Both the position numbers and the translations under genes were made by a program. The notes under the pieces were generated by a model. It did no database searches. It was not told the DNA's origin and worked only from the letters and a program-made list of their open reading frames with translations. Positions 54,886-64,000 of a DNA stretch of 64,000 nucleotides are shown here, one piece after another (the first letter of the stretch is position 1; every line of letters starts with the position of its first letter). Origin of the DNA: Gordius sp. MW1 (Eukaryota > Nematomorpha > Gordioida > Gordea > Gordiidae); contig OZ038528.1 of NCBI GenBank assembly GCA_964036665.1, forward strand, positions 8,004,501-8,068,500. Direction: 5' to 3'.

Positions 54886-55509
54886 ATCTATTTTAGATAT
54901 ATGCACATAATTTCTTTTTTATTATATTATAACAAATAATTTATAATAAAGTTAAATTAATGAATTGAAGGCGATTTAAGAATGATATGTGAAACCCAAA
55001 ACCTTTTGTTTGCAGGCTTTTAATCACACCTTTCAAATTTTTAAAACATTCCACCCCTAATCAATTTTTTTAAACAACCCCTTTGTCTGAATTATTTTTA
55101 AAATGTAGGTTAATGATACATTGGTTGAATTGATTAAAAATAAATTATAATAATTTAATATGAAATATAAAATTTTGTCGTTTTAAATTTCAAAGCGTTT
55201 GAAAATTGGTTTTTAACATAGGCAACCTGATCTGATGCCTTTATCAGCTTTTATCAAATATATTTTTTTTATTTAAGATAGGAAAAGGGCACTAATCTCA
55301 AGGGTCTTAAGCTTATCTCTTATTAAATCGTTTAGTTCACCTAAAATTAATACAATTAATCTACATTTTGACCAGAGACATCATTTTTCAACATTGCTCC
55401 TTTAAAACGTTTGTTCTCTGCATTTTGTTTAAATCGCAATGGATTATTGGTGTTGTATGAGTTCAATGATATTATTTTATTTATTTTTTAATGATGTATT
55501 TGACTATAG
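54886..55509. other. AT-rich stretch upstream of the DBINO-like exons
   Basis: Earlier exons of the next gene are probably here or further left, but I cannot place them. A few acceptor-like sites (TTTGTTTGCAG near 55014; AAAATGTAG near 55108) are followed by short open frames. Confidence 0.35.
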
Positions 55510-56398
55510 CGGCCTTAGAAAAACTGTCAAAGAGAGCTTCGCCTTTTACGGAAACTTATAATGACACCGTAAATGTTATTGGTTTTTGTTAGTCATATAT
55601 TTTTAGGAAACATCTCTCAAGCCTTTATTAAATCCCTCTTTAAACAACACCAATAAAAGTTGGAGCAAAAAGTGTATGAAACGGCGGAGAATATTTACTG
55701 CTATCGCGAAAAAAGAGGTTCCAAAATTATATAAAAGTCGAATGATAAATAAAACCACCAAATTACGCCAGCTAAAAAAGGTATGTTTTCATGCTCGATT
55801 ATCTCCGGCATAATTTGTTTATGTACTTTTAAATATTTTGGTCATTGTTCTGTAAAATCGAATTTTAGCAACCCGACTCTATAATTAATTTAAAATATAC
55901 CCAAGCCGACAATTGCTTTTTCTTGCTGGACTTGATCTAAAAATAATTAATTTTCTAATATGGCCAATGTGAAATGCAACGTTGTTACTTGAAATTTGAC
56001 CCAAGTATATAAGATTTAAATTACTTATTAAAGTTCAATAGTATAGTAACGACAAAATTCTTCAACACACATATGTTTTTACCCTTAGGTTCACTTAAAA
56101 ATTGACTTTTAAGACTTGGTTAGCTTATTAATTGCCAACCTAAACCCTTACAGTACTAATTTTTAACTGGGCCTCAACTCTCATTTTTTACTGAATTCAA
56201 TCTTATCCTTTCAAGGTGGCTTACGAATGCGCTAGACAGTACAAAGATTTTCGCAATCAGCTTACACCGGATGATAATAATTTGACATTTGACACCACCG
56301 AATTTTCATGCGCCTTATCAATTACTATTGAAGATCCTCAAGAATCGCTTCTCCTCAAAGAAACTCGCCTAACTTGTCTACAAACCTCTAGCGATTAA
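55510..56398 (+). CDS. gene with INO80 DBINO-like segment, three visible exons
   Basis: Exons are 55510-55568, 55607-55780 and 56216-56398 (stop TAA). Introns are 38 bp and 435 bp, both GT-AG, and phases are consistent. The segment KKCMKRRRIFTAIAKKEVPK, LYKSR, KKVAYECARQYKDF resembles the DBINO region of INO80-type chromatin remodellers, in which a basic run is followed by IAKKEIPK. The SNF2 ATPase expected after DBINO is absent: the frame ends about 45 residues later in an acidic tail. This may be a truncated paralogue, a distinct small protein with this motif, or a mis-assigned family. Its stop is 83 bp from the opposing GALNT stop. The first exon's 5' limit is a TATAG acceptor, so the start is missing. 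Confidence 0.5.
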
Positions 56399-56439
56399 AA
56401 ATAGTCAGATTTATATCGCATATATATTATTGAGCACAA

Positions 56440-56445
56440 TTTATT
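56440..56445 (-). terminator. GALNT polyadenylation signal AATAAA
   Basis: AATAAA on the minus strand 37 bp beyond the GALNT stop, within the 83 bp that separate it from the opposing gene's stop codon. The two 3' UTRs must be very short or overlap. Confidence 0.6.
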
Positions 56446-56481
56446 TTTATACCAAAAATATGGAGGCAAAATACATATCAT

Positions 56482-59400
56482 TCAATTTTGTACGATCCAC
56501 GATTCATTGGAAAATAACCAACGTTGTTGCTTTTCGTTTGTTGAACATTTATCCATTTTCAAGTTACTTTGTTCCCTCCGCTTATTTATGTCAACTATGC
56601 GGTCGACTGATAAACACAAGTTTGTCCACGTATTTTTGAAAAGTTTGGTCTAAAAAGTTGCCGATAAAAATGGGATTTAATTTACTTTACCTTTGGTTCA
56701 TAAATCCATTTTTGAGATTGCTTCTTAACATTGCACAACCTTAGCACTACGTTATATTTATTTTGAGGGTTTTTTGCCCTAAATTGAAGCGGGTAATTAT
56801 CGAGGCACATGGCTTCGTCTGTCATAATCATTAAATTTTTCTTATACACGAAGTGCTAAGATAATTTTATTATACAATTTGTTGCATCATCTAAAATTAC
56901 TTGCGAGATATCTATGTATTTGTATATACATGGCTTTAAGGTCAGCTTTGAATATAAACCATTAATGCCTGCTTTAGCGTGTATGCAGGTTTTACTACTG
57001 AAATGTTGAATCTATAAAATATTAATATAAACCCTCCATTTTTCATATTTATTTATTAAGGAACAAAGTAATTTATTTTGAAATATGTAACTAAGTCACT
57101 GTATTAAAACAATTATTTCCGTTAGAAATATGCTTCTCGTGTAGCATGCAAAAAGTATTTTGGGGATGATTTTTATTATTTATTTAAAAAAATCAATATA
57201 AATTTTTTTTAAATATTTTTTCAACCATATTTATCTTATAAATTCACGCAAACTAAATTGTGAGCAACATTTGTTGTATTAACTCTTAAGGGAAGCTATA
57301 ATACCTCATCTGAAAGATTCCTTGTTGTGCTATGCTATTTTTATTTTAAGGGCTTTTATACGTATCGTAAATTAATATCTATTAGCGCCAAATCTTTATC
57401 AAGTTTAAATAAATTAACGAATACCACTAGTGTTAATATGTGTAAAAGTATGAAATGACAAATAAACTGTTACAGAAGATTTTAGCTTCATATTTTTCCC
57501 TCTACTAAATCTTTTTCGTTAGTCATGTGTGCACTTAGATTAGAGCGAAAACAATTGAATATTAATAAAAAAATGAAATGTTTTAGGACGCATTGCATAT
57601 AACCTTTCTTGATGAGGTCAAATTAAAGAGGCTATACGATCTTAATTTAGAGGAACCATGCATGCATCGATTGTGAAAATGGGTTAGGTTACAAATGTTT
57701 ATATTGATAGATAATTGTGATCGTATTTTTAATAAATTACCTTTCCAAAAAATTCATAATCTGACGGAAAATAATTTGAGGGATACACATTTTGTAGATA
57801 CCAATCAAAATTTTGGCATTTTAGTGTTTGTCGAATATTTATACGTTCGGTAACGTTTGTTATAGATCGATACTTTTTAATATCTATGAGAATATGGAAA
57901 GCAAATTAATATAGACATTAGCATAATAAATAAATTTAAGCACTAAGAAGGCTTTTGTTTAATTTTCACTTAGCGCATAATTTGGAGGTCTGGGTCATAT
58001 AAAAAGAATTACAATGCTTGATGCGTGTAACCGTGTTACTTTTAAATTAACTAAAGTGGGAAAATAAAAATGCAAGCGGTAGCAGGATATACCAGTTGTC
58101 AAGATGAGGTATTGTTATATATCAGTGTTGTAAATAGGGATGGGGTTTGTTTGGTCGATCTTTGGTTTTAGTCGACTAAACATAAACAGACCAAACAAAG
58201 GTTTTTTGGCGTATTTCCTTTAGTCTCATAAACAGCAGACTAAAGATTTTTTGGTCAAACCTATAGTCTGTTTATGTTTAGCCTACCAAAACCAAAGGTC
58301 GACCAAACAAATCCCAGCCGTTTTTACAACACTGTCATATATATAATAAATAATCTTTACATACAATTCTGCAAATATTCGTGGTATCCCACACGCAATT
58401 ACCCTCACATATCTTTACCAAATTGTTGGGATACATGCGCGCGCTTCCCCATCCCTTTAGCCCGCATTGATTGTTCTAATTACCTTTGATATGTTTATAA
58501 TATTTTAAGGCATATCTCTTTAAGATCAAAGACTTTAGTTTCAGGCCAAACAAGGGTACACGCAGATGGTGCGCTTGTAGTGTTGTAAAAACGGCTGGGT
58601 TTTGTATGGTCGTCAAAAATTTACTGGTCTGTTTTTCTTAGTCGCTTAAATAGACCAAATGTTTGGTCAATAATAATAATAAATTTAAATAGCATGCCTT
58701 TTTTAATTGTTGTACTTCAAGACTACAATCAGTAAGTGACATCAGAATTATTTACTACGTTTCCAATTTTTTAACGAATAAGGCTATTTAACAATATAAA
58801 TAAACATAGCCGAACCAATTTGGATTTCGTAAAATGAGCTCATAGTTAAATATTATAGGGAACCCTTTTTACACGTATTTGAAAAAGTTTAAATACAAAT
58901 CAAAAAGTTATTGATTTTAATTATTGGTGTAAATATTTGCGCCTATTACTATTTACAAAGTTTAATGTTAAAAACAAATTACAAAAATGCCTTGCCAATT
59001 ATACCCTACTTTAATCATGCACTAATTTTCTTATACTTACCTTTAAAGCCTATTCCTAGCTAATTTATCATGACAATTTTACCAGGGGATATAAAGTAAA
59101 CAAAATCTTTGTAGTTATCCATCCAAACTTCGGCGACCCTGGCTAAATTTCTGTTTAAGTTTAGCAATACACCACCTGGAAAAGTGTACGGTGAATTTTG
59201 CCGGAAAACATGTCCAACATGTGAGCAGGGATTAATTAAAATGGATCCTCCACATTGCCAAATCTTAAAGCATTAATCATGGTATTAAACTATTTTTAAT
59301 ATTGGTTAAAGTACCCGAAAAGATAGTTCCAAATTTTCGCCTCCCCAAATTTTCATCTCTTCATCATAAGAACCAATTTCGCTAAAATATTGTTTGTTGA

Positions 59401-62400
59401 CTGCAAATAAACCACCAGCCATAACGGGAGTCCTAAATTTGCATCAATAATAATTAAATTAAATCTCTGTGATAAGTTGTTATCTGAAATTTGGACAGAA
59501 TTAAACAAAAAAGTCCTAACTTGTATACATTATTAGCGTTAATAATGTCCTGCCCGGGGTGTTTGCCTATAGTGTTGTACCATCTAAATTGTAGCTTCCA
59601 TGTAAATCCACCCCAGGTGTAAGGCAATCCTTGAGCATATTCAAAAGTATCATCCTTAATTATATCTATAACGGGACATACGACCGATTTCCTAGTGATA
59701 ATTTAAAAATATATAATAAGGCAAATAAAAGGTTTAATATTACTTATTTAAACTTAGTGTGTCTAATAATGGCTCCAACCAACCTTTGGTGCATTCGCAA
59801 TGTGAATCCAAAAATATTAAAATATCATTTTTGGCCATCCTGGCCCCCATCAATCTAGAGGCAACGAGTCCGGATCTTTTTCCCATCCTATATATACGTG
59901 TGGGCACCTCCAATGTTTTAGCATAGCTTTCAAGTGGTTTTCTCAGAAAATCTGCATTATAATATTTCTATATGTTTGGAGGAGATTTAATTAAACTAAG
60001 TTCAGTTAAAAAAAATTCATCGTCTATTTTGTAATAAATTGAAATGCAGCCTAGAAACCTGTAGGGACAAACAAGAAATGTGCAACTTGGCGCAAATATT
60101 GTATTTTTCGAGTTTTTTTTAAAAGCATTTGTAGTATAAAATGTAGACTTAATAAAGTGCTAATCGTGTTTTTTATTTAAGTTTTAATTTTTCGGAGGGG
60201 TTCAAATCTAAGTTAGGTAATAATATTTATTTTTAGAGCTCTCTATATAACTAGAGACCTGCATGGGCGGCAGAAATATTGCATTTGTAATAATAATTTT
60301 GCGTTAAAATCTTTTTTATTAAATAGGTTTATTTTATTTTTTACTTGTTATCGCCCCAATTTCCAAGGTTAACTAATGATTTTAAATTATATTTTACATT
60401 TTGGGTAGGCTTAAAAACAAATTCTGAAAACTTTGTTCGATTCGGTTAAAGGCAACGTCATTTTATATTTCGGATAATTTGGGGATTTAATTTCGATGAT
60501 ATTTTTTCCACAAAACATTGACCTAAAATCAATAACATGAATTCTACTTTATTAACATTTTAAAACATTTTGCCATCATTTTTTAATAAGCTCTAGGACT
60601 ATTAGTGTCGCCGAAAGTAAACTCCTTTTTGAGATTTTTGGAAAAAATTGAATAAATTATCGCGCCTTACCTCGTGTACTAGCGTCATCTACTAAAACGA
60701 TTTCGAGATTGATATTACCCGGTGACCTATTAATGACGCTCCGTATAGTTCGAATGAGAGTAGACCAAGCTTCGTTGTGAAAGATAACAATAATGCTTGC
60801 TGATGCAAATTCTGTATAATTGTATTCCATATCTTTGCACCTACAATTAAAATATAAATATATTTGGGTCTCTTTATTCTAAAATTAGATTTAATAAACA
60901 AATTTATTGATTTTGACAAAGAAAGTCATGGGCGTAGCCAAGGTGGGGGGGGAGGGGGGCGGCTACCCCCTCTAAATCCGTGAAATTATAATAAAAATGG
61001 CTAAAATATCAAAAAATGATAATTTTGCCCCTCCTTTAATCATTATTGCCCCCCTCTAGTTCCAATTCTGGCTATACCCATGTAAATAGTCTTTGATTTA
61101 GATTTTGGTTATCTACCTCTTCCTTAAACAAAGTACTGATTGTGGCAATTATATTATGATAATCCAATTTCTACTTTATAACGTCAAAATTATTTCTTCT
61201 AAAATTCAAGATAAAAATTACTAATTTATTAATATTTCATGTTTAACCCCTAATAAAAGTTAACTTGTATTTAATTTTACCCAAAACTCTAAGCATATTT
61301 AATTTTAAAAATGGTTTTGCTTCTTAGCCGACATAATTTTAAAATATAAATTGTTATATACGTTATAATAACGTCTGTTTCGTCACGTGCAAAGCCCTGC
61401 TTTTTTTAGGATAGGGCAATTCTTAGCTAATTTTTTTTTATCATTTACAATTATTTTTTAAAAGCTTTTCATGTATTATTAGCTCGCGGATTTCCTGGGA
61501 GCTGTAGACAGAGTAAAGTAAACCAAAAAATATTTTGGCCAAGCTGGGTTTGGGCCTTAAATTTGGAAAATGTCACTATTTACAAGGATAGACCAAATAT
61601 AGAGTGGAATATCGAAAACTGTTCTAGGTTGGGAAAAACTCCTAATTATATTTTTTCTATGCCGAATCTTATGAAGCAAGCAATTAATTAAGAAAATTGA
61701 TGTAAACAAAATACTTTAAATTGATATTCAATTTATGGGCTCGCTTTTAATTGTCCTGTCCGTCCTGTCCAATTTATTTTAGAATAAATGCCGTGGTTAT
61801 CATTGTTTTTATATTTTTTCAACTTTTAGAGTCGTTTCAAAAGTTGTTTAAAAGTAACTTGTGTTTTACTCATAAAAATGTGTTAGCATTTTTTCTAAAT
61901 ATTTAAATATAAAAATTGCGCCTATAGAACAATATAAGCATTTAACTTTAAGATAAGGCAGTTAAGCGATGCAGAACACCATAAAATGTATTGATGTCGT
62001 TGTTATAATTAACATAATGATTTTCAAAGTTTCCTATATATATCTGATTTCGAGAGTTGAAAGATAATATTGGAAACTTTATTACCCCAAAGATAGGGGG
62101 CCTAATAGTTTAAAAGATAATTTTAAAAGCGGGCACTTTTGATTTATACGCTTTATGCTATTATAACTATAACATAAGGTTTTTGAGAAATGGTTGTCAT
62201 TTTTCAAACATTTAAAAAATTTATTACGCCTATTATGAAAAAAGTGGGCAACTAACTTTGCAGGTCTTACGTCAGTCAAATTCCTATCAACTGATATCAC
62301 GTCGCTGGCCAATAAATTAAATTGATTGATTTGCCAATATTTATTGAGCGTGTATCTGTATTTAAATGGTACTATAACAGGTTTCCCCAATTCTCCTTCA

Positions 62401-63617
62401 TTTTGAATTGGTGAATAGTTATTGTGATTGATTTCATCTATATATGGTTTAAAAAACTTGATGAAACTATTGTTTAAGACTTTATATATAAGCAAAGTAT
62501 GATTGTTGCTACCCTGGAAAATATTTTTATGTTTTGAAGAATTGGGATCGTTTTATAATAACTTAATGCTACTAGGATTTAATATTATCGAAGAAAAATA
62601 AAAAATTTGCGGAACAATTATTACTCAGAATAAAACAGATAAAATATTTTGAGATTACTAAAGGAAAAAACTCATTTTAGCATCATACCATTGTTTAGGT
62701 CAATTGGTTTTTGATTTTCCCAAGACGTGTCATGTTTATTAAAATAACCGATTATAACTTTTATCGTTGATAATTTGAGATTATGACCCATTGCGCGAGT
62801 TCGAGGTAACAGCTGACCATTCAGTTTTACCTTTATATAGGTAACATAAATTAAAGTTTATAAAATTGATTAAATATATTCATAAATAAGAGTTCTGCTA
62901 GCGCCAAAATTTAAGATCCGAATTTGGCTTTTTTTGTCTTTATTTTATCATCTTTTCCCTTTGCCATCTTAAATTTTATAAACACAAAACAACAATTAGC
63001 ATATTATTCATAATACATTATTCAAAAATAATCAATTATAAGGGCCAAATATTTCCTTTTTCAAGTGGCCTTCTAAAGTAACCCGCCCTTTTTGTTATAA
63101 AGCATTCAGGGGCCACCTATTTTGATTAGTTTTCAATATTAGAATTTTATAATAAATGTTTATTTCTGAACAATCTTTTTAAAATTAAAAAGGCCCTGAT
63201 TCAAACGAGGATAATATTCGCTAATTTACTGACTTTTTTATAATACAAGCAATAAAAAGTTGTTGTTTAAAATATATATTCGCGTTTTCATTAGCTAGCA
63301 TTTAATATACTTACTTCTCTCTTGGGATTAAACTCCACAATATTTTGTATTTTATTGTTTATATTGATATTATTGCTGAATGATAAATACACAATGTTCT
63401 CCACGTTTTTGCCCCAATAGGTCAATATAAATACGGTGGAAAATATAGAAATCACGATTAAAAGGTAAAAGTAGGAATGAAATTTCCTTAGCCACCCATA
63501 AAATGCCTGATTAATTCTTCTCGTGTGTTTAGAAATCCATGTTTTTGAGTGGTTGTTTGACAAAAATAAAATGGAATTTCCCCGATTTAACGCAATGAAT
63601 TCTTTGGAGTAATGCAT
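56482..63617 (-). CDS. polypeptide N-acetylgalactosaminyltransferase, 12 exons, about 667 aa
   Basis: Exons in coding order: 63315-63617, 62257-62513, 60671-60840, 59744-59951, 59521-59691, 59315-59432, 59083-59263, 59041-59049 (possible 9-nt microexon), 57741-57883, 56901-57011, 56691-56855, 56482-56649. The total of 2004 nt is in frame throughout. Type II membrane anchor at about 49-68. [10 protein letters not shown] and [10 protein letters not shown], then [19 protein letters not shown], the metal-binding DSH (292-294), [42 protein letters not shown] and WYLQNVYP. A ricin-type lectin domain runs from about 521, with CLD and QKW/QRW motifs. It starts mucin-type O-glycosylation in the Golgi by adding GalNAc to Ser/Thr. 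AATAAA lies about 37 bp after the stop. Which GALNT paralogue is unclear. Confidence 0.95.
58123..58334. mobile_element. 212-bp hAT-type MITE in a GALNT intron
   Basis: CAGTGTTGTAAATAGGGATG mirrors CCAGCCGTTTTTACAACACTG (last 20 bases counted). Flanks TTATATAT (58115-58122) and TCATATAT (58335-58342) match at 7 of 8. Inside, GTTTGGTCGA and GGTCGACCAAAC form further inverted pairs. Confidence 0.85.
58577..58680. mobile_element. partial copy of the CAGTGTTG MITE
   Basis: GTAGTGTTGTAAAAACGGCT and GGGTTTTGTATGGTCG match the terminus of the 58123-58334 element. Only one end plus an internal TAGACCAAATGTTTGGTC segment is left. Confidence 0.65.
60927..61082. mobile_element. GGGCGTAGCC MITE in GALNT intron 2
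   Basis: CATGGGCGTAGCCAAGG at the left, TCTGGCTATACCCATG at the right. Flanks AAGAAAGT and TAAATAGT match at only 5 of 8, so this is an older copy. The core TTTTGCCCCTCC...CCCCCCTCTAG matches the copy at 19125. Confidence 0.7.
61722..61790 (+). repeat. SINE head relic in GALNT intron 2
   Basis: ATTCAATTTATGGGCTCGCT, then TTTAATTGTCCTGTCCGTCC. Degraded version of the head at 24913 and 53850. Confidence 0.6.
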
Positions 63618-64000
63618 AGCTGTAATCCTGGATTATTGTTCAGTTTTTATCTCGTTTTCAGTGTGCTAAAACAATAATTCATTTCAAATTAAATGATATA
63701 CTATTAATATTCAAAAATATAATTCATAATTTAGCTATCTAAGTTTGTTTTAGTTAGTACTACAAATACAAAATACTATAAAAACAAATTTACTTTGTTT
63801 AAAAATGTAATTTTATGATGGATCTACCTAAACTCGAACTTAAATAAAGTTGGCCATGACATTTTAACCTAGAGAAAACATGGACAATTAATTATTTGTA
63901 ATTTATTAAGCCTGAAAGTGAAACCCATTTTCAACCTTATAACTATGAGGCAAGGCAGTCATTGTTTGTAGGCGACAAATTTTTGGCTTTAATTCAAAAC
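63618..64000 (-). promoter_or_regulatory. GALNT 5' flank
   Basis: AT-rich sequence upstream of the GALNT start on the minus strand. No promoter element can be named, and no other gene is seen to the window edge. Confidence 0.3.

Noticed and set aside
56430-56639. Plus-strand 69-codon ORF
   Set aside because: It is antisense to the last GALNT exon, whose lectin motifs (CLSVD, QQRW) are clear on the minus strand.

Overview
This is AT-rich nuclear DNA from a eukaryote, almost certainly an invertebrate animal. Genes are split by spliceosomal introns, including one AT-AC (U12-type) intron. The recognisable host genes are an animal-type mucin O-glycosyltransferase (GALNT), CDK5 with its PSSALRE helix, and the histone N-terminal acetyltransferase NAA40. 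Many introns are only 33-52 bp, while a few are kilobases long and filled with transposons. I see nothing bacterial, organellar or CRISPR-like. The sequence alone does not fix the species or phylum.

Layout. 1-2.4 kb: 3' part of a broken Ty3/gypsy element. 2.4-7 kb: repeats, a second gypsy RT scrap, a Helitron 3' end and two hAT-like elements. 8.0-11.4 kb: NAA40 (+), with a piggyBac-like element in its 2.7 kb intron. 12.2-20.6 kb: transposons (hAT-like, Helitron, a foldback element, GGGCGTAGCC-type MITEs) and tandem repeats. 20.8-31.4 kb: CDK5 (+), with five 5' exons, a 9.5 kb intron holding a 4.75 kb hAT-like element and two further hAT-like elements, then five more exons; the last coding exon is not found. 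32.5-36.7 kb: a foldback, a tandem array and another hAT-like element. 36.7-41.5 kb: a pogo/Tigger-like element swollen by satellite and SINE-related insertions. 42.5-43.3 kb: a foldback with arms of about 400 bp. 43.8-51.2 kb: a hAT-like element split open by Helitrons and by a second hAT element. 51.9-52.5 kb: an unrecognised small multi-exon gene. 53.1-54.9 kb: a MITE and tRNA-derived SINEs. 55.5-56.4 kb: a (+) gene with a DBINO-like segment, tail to tail with the 12-exon GALNT gene (-) that fills 56.5-63.6 kb.

The host genes do not form a pathway: NAA40 acetylates histone tails, CDK5 is a cytoplasmic/neuronal kinase, and GALNT starts O-glycosylation in the Golgi. What ties the window together is repeat ecology. 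At least six superfamilies (gypsy, Helitron, hAT, piggyBac-like, pogo-like, SINE) are nested in each other. Several insertions are dated relative to each other by target-site duplications and, in one case, by an empty-site paralogue at 6449-6456.

Exon structures were assembled by hand from reading frame, GT-AG (or AT-AC) signals and family similarity. No transcript or database evidence was available.
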